Made by a program: the position numbers and the translations under genes. From Pseudorhizobium flavum (lineage in GTDB: Bacteria; Pseudomonadota; Alphaproteobacteria; Rhizobiales; Rhizobiaceae), in contig NZ_LR723670.1 of the NCBI RefSeq assembly GCF_902502825.2, forward strand, positions 1,302,001 to 1,366,000: a stretch of 64,000 nt of DNA, given 5' to 3'. Below, piece by piece: positions 28,743 to 38,457 of the stretch; within the stretch, counting starts at the first letter, position 1; every line of letters starts with the position of its first letter. The notes under the pieces are model-generated. The model saw only the letters and a list, made by a program, of their open reading frames with translations. It did not search any database and was not told the DNA's origin.

Positions 28743-29747
28743 CTATGCTTCCAGCGCAAGCGTTGCAAAGCTCGCCAGCCAGTGTTCGCCCATATAGTCG
28801 CCGGCGACATGGGGCAGGGCGGCGGCGAGATGTGCCTCGGCAGCCGCAACCATCATCGATCGGCGCGGATCGTCCTCCGGGATCGCCTTGCCCAGCGCTC
28901 GCCAGCACCAGGCGCGGCTGAGGTTGAGGCCGTCAAGATGGGCGATCTTGCCGTCCGACCGGTCGGAGACGCGGGCTGGACTGAACAGCGTCTCCGGTTT
29001 CCCGGCCTCGATCTGAGGCAGGAAGCAGTCGAACCAGCCAAGGAAGTTGTCTCGCGGCATCAGCCGGCGCATGCATTCGGCTTCGACCAGGGCGGAGGAG
29101 AGGAAATCGTCGCCGGACGGCTCGCCCCAGGCCGGGCAGCTCTCGTCAGCGCCGTACCAGCGCAATGCTGTCTCGGACAGCAGGCTGAACAGCGCTCCAT
29201 TCCCCGTTTCCTCCGCATAATCGGCAGCCAGTCGCAGGGCGAATGCGGTGTTGAAATGCGTCCCGACCCTAACCGGATAGGTGGCAATCGGCAAGAAATC
29301 CTCGAACCGCGCGACGAAGGCATTCGCCAGCGGCTGGAGTGTGTCGAACCAGGCGTGATCCGTTTGCAGGGAGAGTTCTGCGGATAGCTTCAGCAGCCAG
29401 CCCCAGCCATAGGGTCTCTCGAAGCCGCGCGCCTCCGGCGCGGCCAGATACGCGCATTCCCCCTCCACATTGTCCGGCGTCAGTTGCGTGTCGAACAGCG
29501 CCCGGATGGCCGGGGCCGCCTCGATTTGCGGAAAGCACTGCAGGAGATGCGCCAGCATCCAGTAGCCGTGCACGCAGGAATGCCAGTCGAAGCTGCCGTA
29601 GAAGATCGGATGCAGCTCTCGCGGCGTGCGCGCATCCTCCGGCCCCGCCAGCACATGCCCCGGCTTGTTGGGATATTCCCGCCGCACATGACCGAGTGCG
29701 ATAGCCGCAAAACGCAGGGCAATCTCTGCGGTCAGGGCAGGGGACAT
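28743..29747 (-). CDS. DUF2891 family protein
   Basis: Soluble protein of 334 residues matching the uncharacterised DUF2891 family: HPIFYGSFDWHSCVHGYWML near residue 46, YGWGWLLKLSAEL and GTHFNTAFALRL are conserved. The repeated helical pattern and buried His/Trp residues resemble an alpha/alpha-toroid of the kind found in some glycan-active enzymes; that is inference. The start lies 3 nt after the rnd stop, so the pair is probably co-transcribed. Confidence 0.85.
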   Translation of the reverse strand: MSPALTAEIALRFAAIALGHVRREYPNKPGHVLAGPEDARTPRELHPIFYGSFDWHSCVHGYWMLAHLLQCFPQIEAAPAIRALFDTQLTPDNVEGECAYLAAPEARGFERPYGWGWLLKLSAELSLQTDHAWFDTLQPLANAFVARFEDFLPIATYPVRVGTHFNTAFALRLAADYAEETGNGALFSLLSETALRWYGADESCPAWGEPSGDDFLSSALVEAECMRRLMPRDNFLGWFDCFLPQIEAGKPETLFSPARVSDRSDGKIAHLDGLNLSRAWCWRALGKAIPEDDPRRSMMVAAAEAHLAAALPHVAGDYMGEHWLASFATLALEA

Positions 29748-29750
29748 GGC

Positions 29751-30896
29751 CTAGAGCTCCACCGCCTCGACCTTCTTGTCCACGAAGCGCAGTGCAACGC
29801 CGCCGGAGATCAGCTTCAAGGCGGTGTCGCCGAACAGTTCGCGCCGCCATCCATGCAGCGCAGCCACGTCGGCGCCTTCGCCCTCTGCGGCGATCTTCTC
29901 GAGATCGTCGGAATTGGCAATCACCTTGGCGGCGACGCCCTCCTTGTCGGAAATCAGCTTCAGCAGCACCTTGAGAAGCTCGACGGCAGCACCGGTGCCT
30001 TCGGGAGAGCGCGTCGGCTTCGGGGCATGCGGCATTTCCGCCTTGGGCAGCGCAAGTGCGGCATTGACCGCCTCGACGACCGCGGTTCCCGAGGCGGATC
30101 GCTCCCAGCCCTTCGGGATCGTCCTCAGCCGCGAGAGCGCGTCCGTGTCCTTCGGCTGCTGCTGGGCGATTTCGTAGATCGCATCGTCCTTCAGAACCCG
30201 CGAGCGCGGGACGTTTCGGCTGCGCGCTTCGCGCTCGCGCCATGCCGCCACGAACTTGACGATCGCGAGCTCGGTTGGCTTGCGGAGCCGCGCCTTCAGC
30301 CGCAGCCAGGCATCGTCGGGGTGGATGTCGTAGGTATTGGCCGATTCCAGGATCGCCATTTCCTCCGTCAGCCAGCCGCCGCGGCCCTCCCGTTCCAACT
30401 GAGCCTTCAGCGCCGCATAGACGTCGCGCAGATGCGTCACGTCCGCCAACGCATATTCCAGCTGCTTGTCGGAAAGCGGCCGCCGGCTCCAGTCGGTGAA
30501 GCGCGAGGTCTTGTCGATATGAGCGCCGGTGGTGCGCTGCACGAGCTGGTCATAGGAGACGCTGTCACCGAAGCCGCAGACCATGGCCGCGACCTGCGTG
30601 TCGAAGATCGGATGCGGCACGAGATTGCCAAGGTGGTGGATGATCTCGATATCCTGGCGCGCCGCATGAAAGACCTTGACCACCTTACTATTGGCCATCA
30701 GCTCGAAGAATGGCTTGAGGTCGAGGCCCTTCGCCAGCGGATCGACGAGAACCTCCGTCGTCGGGCTCGCCATCTGGATCAGGCAGAGCTGCGGCCAGAA
30801 GGTGGTCTCGCGCAGGAACTCGGTATCGATGGTGATGAAGTCCGATTGGGCGAGCTTGGCGCAGGCGTCTTCGAGGGCAGCAGTCGTTTCGATCAT
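29751..30896 (-). CDS. rnd: Ribonuclease D
   Basis: 3'-5' exoribonuclease that trims tRNA and other small RNAs; 381 residues. DEDDy exonuclease residues are visible: ITIDTEFLRE (motif I), VFHAARQDIEI (motif II) and YALADVTHLRDVY (motif III with Tyr and Asp). An HRDC domain follows around residues 210-290 (AAWREREARSRNVPRSRVL). Start ATG 30896. DUF2891 follows immediately downstream. Confidence 0.95.
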   Translation of the reverse strand: MIETTAALEDACAKLAQSDFITIDTEFLRETTFWPQLCLIQMASPTTEVLVDPLAKGLDLKPFFELMANSKVVKVFHAARQDIEIIHHLGNLVPHPIFDTQVAAMVCGFGDSVSYDQLVQRTTGAHIDKTSRFTDWSRRPLSDKQLEYALADVTHLRDVYAALKAQLEREGRGGWLTEEMAILESANTYDIHPDDAWLRLKARLRKPTELAIVKFVAAWREREARSRNVPRSRVLKDDAIYEIAQQQPKDTDALSRLRTIPKGWERSASGTAVVEAVNAALALPKAEMPHAPKPTRSPEGTGAAVELLKVLLKLISDKEGVAAKVIANSDDLEKIAAEGEGADVAALHGWRRELFGDTALKLISGGVALRFVDKKVEAVEL

Positions 30897-30979
30897 CAGG
30901 TCCGGTCACAACAATGGAGAGATAAGAGGCTCAGCCTTCCTTCTCCTTCCAACCCGATATGTCAATATAACCCCGCAAA

Positions 30980-32218
30980 TCAGCGGCGGTCTTCCTTGTC
31001 TGGTGGCGCGGCGAGCTTGTTGAAGTAGGCCGATGTCCTGAGCAGTGCCCGAAAACGCCTTGGCCGCTCATCCGGTGGCACCGGCGGACGCGTCCCCATT
31101 CGCCTCAGCGTGAAGACCGCAAATCCCGCGAAGATGACGGAGGTATAGATGAAGAAGACGTCCGGACCGTAATATTCGAGCAGCAGCGAGGCGAGTAGCG
31201 GCCCGACCGTTGCGCCGACCGACCAGTAGAAGAGCAGTCCGGCGGAGACGAGTGCGTGTTCGCCATCCTTGGCGTAGTCGTTGCCGTGAGCGGAGCAGAG
31301 CGAGTAGAGCGGCATCGAAAAGGCGCCGAACAGGAAGACGCCGATGATGTTTGCGGTCTCGCTCGTGCCCGCGCCGAAGGAGAGATAGGCACCCGTGATG
31401 ATGGAGCCGATCGTCGTCCACAGGATGACGGTCCGACGGTCCAGCCGGTCGGAATACACGCCGAGCGGATATTGCAGCACGACGCCGCCGATGATGCCGG
31501 CGCTCATGAAGGTGGCGATCGAAGTGATGCTCATGCCGATCGCTTCCCCGTAGATTGGCCCGATATTTCGGAAGGCCGCCATCGCGAGGCCCACGCAAAC
31601 GACGCCGACGACCGCGAGCGGCGAAATGCGCCAGACCGCCTTGAGGTCGAAGCGGATCGCCTCGGGCGGCGTCGGGCTCGAGCGGTCGGCAAGCGAGATC
31701 GGCACCAACGAGAGCGTCATAGCGATCGCGATGATGCTGAAGATCACCGTTCCCTCTATGCCCGCCACCGGGATCATGTACTGCGCCGCCGTCACCGAGC
31801 CGAGGTCGACGAGCCGGTAGATGGAAAGCGTGCGGGCGCGATTGGCGTTCGTCACCTTGGCGTTGATCCAGCTTTCAACCGTCGCAAACAGGCTTGCCAC
31901 CGCAATTCCGATAACGAAGCGCATCAGGAACCAGAAGGTCGGATCGATGATCAGCGACATCGCCAGCGAGCAGGATGCGCCGATCGCGGCCATGGCCGAG
32001 AAGGTGCGGATATGGCCGATCTCGCGCAGCAGCCGGGTGACGTAGATGCAGCCGATGGCAAAGCCGACGCTGTAGCCGGCACCAATCATGCCGATGAGGG
32101 AAGGAGAGAAGCCTTCGTAGGAGCCGCGCAGGGCGATGTACGTGCCCTGGAGCCCGTTGCCGCCGATGAGGATCCCGGCGGTGACGAGCAGGGGAATCAG
32201 CGGACGGATCTGGCTCAT
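30980..32218 (-). CDS. MFS transporter (YcaD-like)
   Basis: Major facilitator protein of 412 residues with twelve hydrophobic segments. The segment GYSVGFAIGCIYVTRLLREIG between helices 2 and 3 and YPLGVYSDRLDRRTV between helices 8 and 9 are the MFS motif A equivalents. Composition is closest to YcaD-type carriers of unknown substrate. The start at 32218 (SQIRPLIPLLVTAG) places helix 1 at the N-terminus; the longer frame adds 72 residues of no clear fold. Confidence 0.88.
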   Translation of the reverse strand: MSQIRPLIPLLVTAGILIGGNGLQGTYIALRGSYEGFSPSLIGMIGAGYSVGFAIGCIYVTRLLREIGHIRTFSAMAAIGASCSLAMSLIIDPTFWFLMRFVIGIAVASLFATVESWINAKVTNANRARTLSIYRLVDLGSVTAAQYMIPVAGIEGTVIFSIIAIAMTLSLVPISLADRSSPTPPEAIRFDLKAVWRISPLAVVGVVCVGLAMAAFRNIGPIYGEAIGMSITSIATFMSAGIIGGVVLQYPLGVYSDRLDRRTVILWTTIGSIITGAYLSFGAGTSETANIIGVFLFGAFSMPLYSLCSAHGNDYAKDGEHALVSAGLLFYWSVGATVGPLLASLLLEYYGPDVFFIYTSVIFAGFAVFTLRRMGTRPPVPPDERPRRFRALLRTSAYFNKLAAPPDKEDRR

Positions 32219-32354
32219 GGAGTGCTTTCGGGAGACGTGCTGCGCGACTCGCTCCCCGTGCGGTGGAGCAAGCGAGCATAGGCCGGCAATGCTTCCGCTG
32301 TCTCTGGAAATCAGCGCGCCATAATACAGCGAGAGCCGCTTCGGGAAGCGTTTG

Positions 32355-32885
32355 CTACTGGCCGCTGAGGTAGCGACGGTTGACCCATCCCTCCCAGCCC
32401 GCGACCCGTATCTTCTGCCAACCATTCCTCGCATAGGGCAGGAACGAGATGTCGCATTGGTTGGGGGGCAGACGTGCCAGCACCTTCGACTGCGGCGAAG
32501 ACCAGGCCCTGAGGTTCAAGCGGTCGCCGGGGGCGACGCCGGTCACGCAGTAGAGCGAAGGCGACACCATCGAGATATAGCGCTTGTGAAGCCAGCCGGC
32601 GTCATGCCTCGCTTCCACGGGGCACCAGTTGCCCTGGCATTCGCCGATAACCATGACGCCGCACTCGTCGTGCCGGAGCCGGTTGACGATTGGTGCGGAC
32701 GAAGCCGCCGCACGCCGAACGTTGAGGACGTCGTCGGTCCGCACGTTCACGACGCAGTGCTCTTCGCCACGGATCACCTGCGGGTAAGAGAGGGCCGGCA
32801 TCAGCAAGCCGGCAAACCCGGCGACTACCGCGAGAGCCAAACCCAAGGAGGGTGTGAAGCGTTCAGAAAGTCGCCGCGACAACAT
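32355..32885 (-). CDS. Exported protein with two bacterial SH3 repeats
   Basis: About 176 residues: a basic start (LSRRLSERF), a hydrophobic signal or anchor (LGLALAVVAGFAGLLMPAL), then two SH3b repeats, the first with DVLNVRRAAASSAPIVNRL and the second with RLNLRAWSSPQSKVLARLP, each ending in a W-containing strand (GWLHKRYIS, GWVNRRYLSG). Conserved Cys pairs may form disulfides. Such proteins bind cell-wall peptides. I choose ATG 32885; it has no good SD and lies inside the end of a small upstream ORF, so it may depend on translational coupling. Confidence 0.8.
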   Translation of the reverse strand: MLSRRLSERFTPSLGLALAVVAGFAGLLMPALSYPQVIRGEEHCVVNVRTDDVLNVRRAAASSAPIVNRLRHDECGVMVIGECQGNWCPVEARHDAGWLHKRYISMVSPSLYCVTGVAPGDRLNLRAWSSPQSKVLARLPPNQCDISFLPYARNGWQKIRVAGWEGWVNRRYLSGQ

Positions 32886-32988
32886 GGTAGCTGGGACCAC
32901 GATTGGTGTCGGCGTGCTTGGCGAGCAATGGAGCGCCGACGAGAAAGGCCGCAAGAGCAAGGATGAATGCTGGACCCTGAAGTGGCAT
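32863..32988 (-). CDS. Candidate 41-residue small membrane protein
   Basis: A short frame beginning at ATG 32988 behind GAGGA (7 nt spacing) encodes MPLQGPAFILALAAFLVG followed by APLLAKHADTNRGPSYHVV and stops at 32863-32865. The first 22 residues form a hydrophobic helix or signal. Its end overlaps the start of the SH3 protein gene by 23 nt in another frame. The good SD and hydrophobic start support it; the overlap and small size are against it. Confidence 0.45.
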   Translation of the reverse strand: MPLQGPAFILALAAFLVGAPLLAKHADTNRGPSYHVVAATF

Positions 32989-33261
32989 CGGCTGATCCTC
33001 AACGGTTAACAGGGTCTAAAGTAGACAAGTCAAATTAATCGCAGCTGAACAAGCGTGGTTAACGCGGCAATCTGGGATCGGGCAATCGAACTGCCGACGA
33101 GTACAGCGCGCCTTGGGCAGCGATGGCATGCAGGTTGGGTGCGGTGGTTATCGCCGCAAGAACCACGATTCCGCTGTAACAGGCCCGGTAACATTTCTGT
33201 GCGGGAACCGAATTGGAGAGGATCGGTTCTCCACCCGAAGCTAGATGAAAGGATATGTCTG
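32989..33261. other. Intergenic region between small ORF and BA14K gene
   Basis: Divergent spacer of 273 bp. I see no protein or RNA gene in it. It contains a short inverted repeat, GGAGA and TCTCC, near 33215-33232, just before the BA14K leader. Promoters for both directions must lie here but I could not fix them. Confidence 0.4.
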
Positions 33262-33705
33262 ATGTTTATCGGAAAAACGCTTGCGGCCGGGGCAGTCAGT
33301 GCCCTGATGTTCGTCACCTCCGTCTTCCCCGCCGGCGCGGTCGTCATGCCGACGGTGAAGGCTCCGCAGATCTCCGAGGTGGAGCAGGTACGGAATCATC
33401 GGGATCGCGATCGTCGCTACTATCGGGATCGGGACGATCGGCGCGGTTATTACCGCGGGCACCGTGGCTCCAGGGAATATCGTCGCGGCTACCGTCGCCA
33501 CAATGATGGCTGGTGGTACCCGCTCGCAGCCTTCGGCGCCGGCGCGATAATCGGCGGCGCGATCAACCAGGGTCGGCCTGTGCAGGCCATGCCTAACAGG
33601 CATGTTCAGTGGTGCGCTGACCGCTACCGCACCTATCGCGCCTCCGATAATACCTATGTGCCCCGCGTTGGTGTGCGCGCTCAATGCAGGTCGCCCTATA
33701 TGTAG
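33262..33705 (+). CDS. BA14K family exported protein
   Basis: 147 residues. A signal peptide (IGKTLAAGAVSALMFVTSVF) is followed by a very basic Arg/Tyr/Asp-rich stretch (residues 45-80), a short hydrophobic segment with glycines (AAFGAGAIIGGAI) and the C-terminal BA14K motif, HVQWCADRYRTYRASDNTY ending in RAQCRSPYM. In Brucella a BA14K protein is an immunoreactive lectin-like surface protein; the function here is unknown. Start ATG 33262 with AAAGGA upstream. A terminator follows. Confidence 0.87.
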   Translation: MFIGKTLAAGAVSALMFVTSVFPAGAVVMPTVKAPQISEVEQVRNHRDRDRRYYRDRDDRRGYYRGHRGSREYRRGYRRHNDGWWYPLAAFGAGAIIGGAINQGRPVQAMPNRHVQWCADRYRTYRASDNTYVPRVGVRAQCRSPYM

Positions 33706-33740
33706 GCTTACCTGATATCGGCGCCTGACGCCTACGATTG

Positions 33741-33776
33741 AAGACCCGCCACCGAAACCCGGTGGTGGGTCTTACT
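33741..33776 (+). terminator. Hairpin terminator after BA14K gene
   Basis: AAGACCCGCCACCG (33741-33754) pairs with CGGTGGTGGGTCTT (33760-33773) with one G-T pair and a 5-nt loop. The T-tract after it is weak (ACTGTTT). Confidence 0.6.
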
Positions 33777-33928
33777 GTTTCGCGCCAGCAGCTGACCTTG
33801 GCGAACACCGCTTCCGCCTTGACAAACCGGGCTGACCATGCGCTTTTCGCGCCGATTTTCCTATAGCTGTCCGGCAGTGCTTCGCACGCCGCTTGATGCA
33901 GCATCGCACCAGTCCGGGATACCTAAAG

Positions 33929-35716
33929 ATGCACCGTTACCGCAGTCACACCTGTGCCGCCCTCAGGAAGTCCGATGTCGGCTCCACCGTCCGCATCTCT
34001 GGTTGGGTCCATCGTGTCCGCGACCACGGCGGCGTCCTCTTCATCGACCTGCGTGACCATTACGGCATGACCCAGGTGGTCGCGGATCCCGATTCGCCGG
34101 CGTTCAAGATCGCCGAGACCGTTCGTGGCGAATGGGTGATCCGTGTGGATGGCATGGTGAAGGCGCGCACCGACGATACCATCAACAAGAACATGCCGAC
34201 CGGCGAGATCGAGCTCTATGCCCAGGAGATCGAAGTCCTTTCTGCCGCCAAGGAACTGCCGCTGCCGGTCTTCGGCGAGCCGGACTATCCGGAAGACGTG
34301 CGTCTCAAGTACCGCTTCCTGGACCTCCGCCGCGAGACGCTGCACAGGAATATCGTCAAGCGCACCCAGGTGATCGCTGCCATGCGCCGCGAGATGTCGA
34401 ATGTCGGCTTCACCGAATACTCGACACCAATCTTGACCGCATCCTCGCCGGAAGGTGCCCGCGACTTCCTCGTCCCGAGCCGCATTCACGAGGGCAAGTT
34501 CTTCGCGCTGCCGCAGGCGCCGCAGCAGTACAAGCAGCTGCTGATGGTCGCCGGCTTTGACCGCTACTTCCAGATCGCCCCCTGCTTCCGCGACGAAGAC
34601 CCGCGCGCCGACCGCCTCCCGGGCGAATTCTACCAGCTCGACCTGGAGATGAGCTTCGTCACGCAGGAGGATGTCTGGACGACGATGGAGCCCGTCATCC
34701 GCGGCATCTTCGAGGAATTCGCCGAAGGAAAGCCAGTCACCCGCGAATTCCCGCGCATCCCCTACGACGAGGCGATCCGCAAATACGGCTCCGACAAGCC
34801 GGACCTGCGCAACCCGATCGTCATGGAAGCCGTCACGGAGCACTTCGCCGGCTCCGGCTTTAAGGTCTTCGCGAACATGATCGCTGCCAATTCAAAGGTC
34901 GAGGTCTGGGCAATCCCTGCCAGGACCGGCGGAAGCCGCGCCTTCTGCGACCGCATGAACGCCTGGGCGCAGAGCCAGGGCCAGCCCGGCCTCGGCTATA
35001 TCTTCTGGCGTCAGGAAGGTGCAGTACTCGAGGGGGCAGGCCCGCTCGCCAAGAACATCGGCGAGGAGCGCACCGAGGCGATCCGCACCCAGCTCGGCCT
35101 CGACGAGGGTGATGCCTGCTTCTTCGTCGCCGGCGAGCCGGAGAAGTTCTACAAGTTCGCGGGCGAGGCCCGCAACCGTGCGGCCGACGAGCTGAACCTC
35201 ATTGACAGGGACCGGTTCGAACTGTGCTGGATCGTCGACTTCCCGTTCTTCGAATGGAACGAGGACGAGAAGAAGGTCGACTTCGCCCACAACCCATTCT
35301 CCATGCCGCAGGGTGGCATGGACGCTCTGGAAAACCAGGATCCACTGACAATCAAGGCCTTCCAGTACGACATGGTCTGCAACGGCTTCGAGATCGCCTC
35401 CGGCTCGATCCGTAACCAGTCGCCGGAACTCATGGTCAAGGCTTTCGAGAAGGTGGGTCTGAGCCAGGCCGACGTCGAGGAGCGCTTCGGCGGCCTCTAC
35501 CGCGCATTCCAGTACGGCGCCCCGCCGCATGGCGGCATGGCGGCCGGCGTCGACCGCATCGTCATGTTGCTGACTGGCGCGAAGAACCTGCGCGAGATCA
35601 CGCTCTTCCCGATGAACCAGCAGGCGCAGGATCTCCTGATGAACGCCCCGTCGCCCGCAACGGCGACGCAGCTGCGCGAACTGGCATTGCGCGTGGTGCC
35701 CTCGAAGAAGGACTGA
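33929..35716 (+). CDS. aspS: Aspartyl-tRNA synthetase
   Basis: Class II aminoacyl-tRNA synthetase of 595 residues, bacterial AspRS with an OB-fold anticodon domain at the N-terminus, the catalytic core and the bacterial GAD insertion. Motif 2 is in [19 protein letters not shown] and motif 3 in [14 protein letters not shown]. The start [13 protein letters not shown] is the family start; SD is poor (CTAAAG). In organisms that use the Asn-tRNA(Gln/Asn) amidotransferase this enzyme is non-discriminating; I cannot decide that here. Followed by a strong terminator. Confidence 0.97.
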   Translation: MHRYRSHTCAALRKSDVGSTVRISGWVHRVRDHGGVLFIDLRDHYGMTQVVADPDSPAFKIAETVRGEWVIRVDGMVKARTDDTINKNMPTGEIELYAQEIEVLSAAKELPLPVFGEPDYPEDVRLKYRFLDLRRETLHRNIVKRTQVIAAMRREMSNVGFTEYSTPILTASSPEGARDFLVPSRIHEGKFFALPQAPQQYKQLLMVAGFDRYFQIAPCFRDEDPRADRLPGEFYQLDLEMSFVTQEDVWTTMEPVIRGIFEEFAEGKPVTREFPRIPYDEAIRKYGSDKPDLRNPIVMEAVTEHFAGSGFKVFANMIAANSKVEVWAIPARTGGSRAFCDRMNAWAQSQGQPGLGYIFWRQEGAVLEGAGPLAKNIGEERTEAIRTQLGLDEGDACFFVAGEPEKFYKFAGEARNRAADELNLIDRDRFELCWIVDFPFFEWNEDEKKVDFAHNPFSMPQGGMDALENQDPLTIKAFQYDMVCNGFEIASGSIRNQSPELMVKAFEKVGLSQADVEERFGGLYRAFQYGAPPHGGMAAGVDRIVMLLTGAKNLREITLFPMNQQAQDLLMNAPSPATATQLRELALRVVPSKKD

Positions 35717-35743
35717 GCTGGCGTCCCAGCCATCGAATTGCAC

Positions 35744-35774
35744 AAACGGCGGCCTCGGGCCGCCGTTTCTGTTT
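35744..35774 (+). terminator. Intrinsic terminator after aspS
   Basis: Perfect 11-bp stem AAACGGCGGCC (35744-35754) with GGCCGCCGTTT (35758-35768), 3-nt loop TCG, followed by CTGTTTC. Confidence 0.85.
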
Positions 35775-35872
35775 CACCGGTACACCTTTGGTGAAGAGCC
35801 GATCGCTGCCGCAAGGGGAACCATCCTCTGCCTCCCGTATTGTCTGGCCAGCAGAAGCACAGGAGAAAGAAC

Positions 35873-36199
35873 ATGCGCATTCAGCTCATCGCCGCCACCG
35901 CGGCCCTAATCATGGTTTCGGGCGCTGCCCTGGCGCAGAGCACCATTGTCGTCCAGGAGCAGGCGCCGGTCGTGACTGGGGCAACGGTAGTCGTCCCCGG
36001 CGAAGTCCGCACCTATGTCATGGAACAGCGCGTCCCTTCGGTTGCCTACGAAGGCGAGATCGTCGTCGGCGCCCCGCTTCCGGAGGCGGTGGAAGTGCGC
36101 ACCGTCGATGGCTACAATGACTATGCCTATACCGTCGTCAACGAGCGCCGGGTGCTGGTAAACCCGCAGACCCGCACCGTCATTCAGGTTTTGGATTGA
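35873..36199 (+). CDS. DUF1236 domain exported protein
   Basis: 108 residues. A signal peptide (RIQLIAATAALIMVSGAALA) is followed by a short Val-rich region and the DUF1236 pattern near the C-terminus: ERRVLVNPQTRTVIQVLD. DUF1236 proteins are common small periplasmic proteins of the Rhizobiales with unknown function. Start ATG 35873 behind AGGAGAAAG. It sits between two strong terminators, so it is its own transcript. Confidence 0.85.
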   Translation: MRIQLIAATAALIMVSGAALAQSTIVVQEQAPVVTGATVVVPGEVRTYVMEQRVPSVAYEGEIVVGAPLPEAVEVRTVDGYNDYAYTVVNERRVLVNPQTRTVIQVLD

Positions 36200-36206
36200 T
36201 AGCTTC

Positions 36207-36239
36207 GAAAGCCCGGATCGCCGATCCGGGCTTTCCTTC
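36207..36239 (+). terminator. Intrinsic terminator after DUF1236 gene
   Basis: Perfect 13-bp stem GAAAGCCCGGATC (36207-36219) with GATCCGGGCTTTC (36223-36235), loop GCC, followed by CTTC. Confidence 0.8.
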
Positions 36240-36427
36240 GTCGCCTGACGATGATCAAGTTGCACTGCAGCAACCTAGCCGCTATAGACCCTCCATCACA
36301 AGGACTCGGGTGAAATTCCCGGGTGGCTCTTCCGGCCGCCGATCCGCCGGACAACGCAAAGCATCATCTCTTCCTCCCGCCGAAAACACCCGCTTCCGGC
36401 CGATGCTCATTTTGCGAAAAATCCCAG

Positions 36428-37912
36428 ATGAACGGTCTCACACACTACAAACGCGAATGGTTTTCCAACATCCGCGGCGACATCCTCTCTGGCATCGTCG
36501 TTGCTCTTGCCCTTATCCCTGAAGCCATCGGCTTCTCGGTCATTGCCGGCGTCGATCCCAAGGTCGGCCTGTTTGCGTCCTTCGCCATTGCCTGCGTCTC
36601 CGCCTTTACGGGCGGACGGCCCGGCATGATCTCCGCCGCCACCGCGGCAACGGCGGTCTTGATGGTGACGCTGGTCCGCGACCACGGCCTGCAATATCTC
36701 TTCGCCGCGACCCTGCTGATGGGTCTCCTGCAGATCCTTGCGGGCGCGGCCCGGCTCGGCCGCGTCATGCGCTTCGTCTCCAGGTCGGTGATGACCGGCT
36801 TCGTCAACGCGCTCGCGATCCTGATCTTCATGGCGCAGCTGCCGGAACTGATCGGCGTGCCGGTCGAGACCTATGTGATGATCTCAGCCGGCCTCGCCAT
36901 CATCTATCTCTTCCCCCTTGTGACGCGCGCCATCCCGTCGCCGCTGGTGGCGATTGCGGTGCTGACGGCCGTCGCCTTCTATTTCGGCATGGACATACGC
37001 ACGGTCGGCGATCTCGGCGAGCTACCGGACAGCCTGCCGATCTTCGCTCTGCCGCAGGTGCCGCTCACCTGGGAGACGCTGGAGATCATCCTGCCCTATT
37101 CGCTTGCTCTCGCGGCTGTCGGATTGTTGGAGTCACTCCTGACGGCGAAGATCGTCGACGACATGACGGACACCAACAGTAACAAGAGCCAGGAATGCGT
37201 AGGGCAGGGGGTGAGCAACATCGCCTCCGGTCTGATCGGCGGCATGGGCGGCTGTGCGATGATCGGTCAATCCGTCATCAATGTCAGCTCCGGCGGGCGC
37301 GGGCGCCTGTCGACCTTCGTGGCGGGCGCCTTCCTTCTCTTCCTGATCCTCGTCCTCGATGAGATCGTCCGCATCATCCCGATGGCCGCACTGGTTGCCG
37401 TGATGATCATGGTCTCCATCGGCACCTTCTCGTGGCGCTCCGTCATCGACCTGCGCCGTAACCCGCTGCCGTCGTCGATTGTCATGCTGGCAACGGTCAT
37501 CACCGTCGTGGCAACCCATGATCTGGCGAAGGGCGTGCTGGTTGGCGTGCTACTCTCCGGTGTCTTCTTTGCCGGCAAGGTCTCACGGCTCTTTCATGTC
37601 CGCTCGAAAGCGAGTGCCGACGGGACGCAGCGCACCTATCACGTCGACGGTGAGATCTTCTTCGCCTCCACCGAGAGCTTCATCAAGGCGTTCGACTTTT
37701 CCGAACCCCTTAAGCGGGTGACAATCGATGTGACCGAGGCGCATCTCTGGGACATCACCGCCGTCGGTGCCGTGGATGACGTGGTGCTGAAGTTCCGCCG
37801 CCACGGGGTCGAGGTGGAACTGCGCGGCCTCAATGAAGCGAGCGCCCACATGATCGACCGCTTCGGCGTGCACGACAAGGACGACGCGCCGCAGACGGTG
37901 GCCGGGCACTGA
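36428..37912 (+). CDS. SulP family inorganic anion transporter
   Basis: Inner-membrane protein of 494 residues with the SulP N-terminal motif ([20 protein letters not shown]), about eleven hydrophobic segments, the [16 protein letters not shown] segment and a short C-terminal STAS-like domain from about residue 395 ([14 protein letters not shown]). The family moves sulfate, bicarbonate or similar anions; there is no carbonic anhydrase neighbour to point to bicarbonate. Start ATG 36428 has a weak SD. A 7-bp hairpin without a T-run (37928-37947) follows the stop. Confidence 0.9.
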   Translation: MNGLTHYKREWFSNIRGDILSGIVVALALIPEAIGFSVIAGVDPKVGLFASFAIACVSAFTGGRPGMISAATAATAVLMVTLVRDHGLQYLFAATLLMGLLQILAGAARLGRVMRFVSRSVMTGFVNALAILIFMAQLPELIGVPVETYVMISAGLAIIYLFPLVTRAIPSPLVAIAVLTAVAFYFGMDIRTVGDLGELPDSLPIFALPQVPLTWETLEIILPYSLALAAVGLLESLLTAKIVDDMTDTNSNKSQECVGQGVSNIASGLIGGMGGCAMIGQSVINVSSGGRGRLSTFVAGAFLLFLILVLDEIVRIIPMAALVAVMIMVSIGTFSWRSVIDLRRNPLPSSIVMLATVITVVATHDLAKGVLVGVLLSGVFFAGKVSRLFHVRSKASADGTQRTYHVDGEIFFASTESFIKAFDFSEPLKRVTIDVTEAHLWDITAVGAVDDVVLKFRRHGVEVELRGLNEASAHMIDRFGVHDKDDAPQTVAGH

Positions 37913-37985
37913 GCGAATTCGCCATAACTGGCGCGTGAAGGCGCCAGGGGAGGCAAGACTTGCAACCGTCTGCAAATCCGGATAG

Positions 37986-38017
37986 GCATAATGTACAGGA
38001 TAACTGTATAGTTATGC
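37986..38017. promoter_or_regulatory. Palindromic operator candidate upstream of SnoaL-like gene
   Basis: ATAACT-GTAT-AGTTAT (38000-38015) is a perfect 6-bp inverted repeat, nested in an outer GCATAA (37986-37991) and TTATGC (38012-38017). Its size fits a MarR-type dimer site. It lies 20-50 bp upstream of the SnoaL-like ATG; the only regulator gene nearby is the convergent MarR gene. Confidence 0.45.
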
Positions 38018-38036
38018 GGCTTGCACGAGGGTCTTG

Positions 38037-38447
38037 ATGTCCGCCAAAAACAAGGAAGTGGTTCGTCGCTTCAACATCGAAGTCATCCAGAATGGCAATG
38101 AGGGCGAATTCCGCGCGCTGATGAGGCCGGACTTCATCAACCACGCGGCACCGGAAGGAATGCCGAATGGCCCCGAAAGCATGTGGAACACCTTCCAGAC
38201 CGTCCTTCGTCCTGCCCTGTCGGACCTGACGGTGACGATTCACGATCAGGTCGCCGAAGGCGACAAGATCACCACGCGAAAGACGATCAGTGGGGTACAC
38301 ACGGGAACCCTTCTGGGCGTTCCGGCGACAGGCAGGGAAATCGCCATCAGCGTGATCGACATCGTGCGAGTCCAGGACGGCAGATATGCGGAGCATTGGG
38401 GTTTGAACACCCTGTCAAACGTCCTCGCGAAGCTGTCGAAGCCATGA
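38037..38447 (+). CDS. SnoaL-like/ester cyclase family protein
   Basis: 136-residue NTF2-like fold protein. The pattern FNIEVIQNGNEGEFRALM, PDFINHAAPEGMPNGPESM and the closing DGRYAEHWGLNT match the SnoaL-like polyketide cyclase/ester cyclase group. Small-molecule isomerase, cyclase or binding roles are all known in the fold; the substrate is unknown. Start taken at ATG 38037 rather than the TTG one codon earlier. Convergent with a MarR regulator, 10 nt apart. Confidence 0.85.
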   Translation: MSAKNKEVVRRFNIEVIQNGNEGEFRALMRPDFINHAAPEGMPNGPESMWNTFQTVLRPALSDLTVTIHDQVAEGDKITTRKTISGVHTGTLLGVPATGREIAISVIDIVRVQDGRYAEHWGLNTLSNVLAKLSKP

Positions 38448-38457
38448 TCGGGTCAGG

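Noticed and set aside
36308..36325. GGTGAAATTCCC segment resembling part of an FMN riboswitch
   Set aside because: Only the short GGTGAAATTCCC piece matches; the ACCGGCGGT, AGCCCGCGA and 3' arms are missing, and the same string occurs at about 8001 inside a coding end. The downstream gene is a SulP carrier, not a riboflavin gene.
37928..37947. CTGGCGC/GCGCCAG hairpin after the SulP gene as a terminator
   Set aside because: The stem is good but no T-tract follows, so intrinsic termination is not supported.
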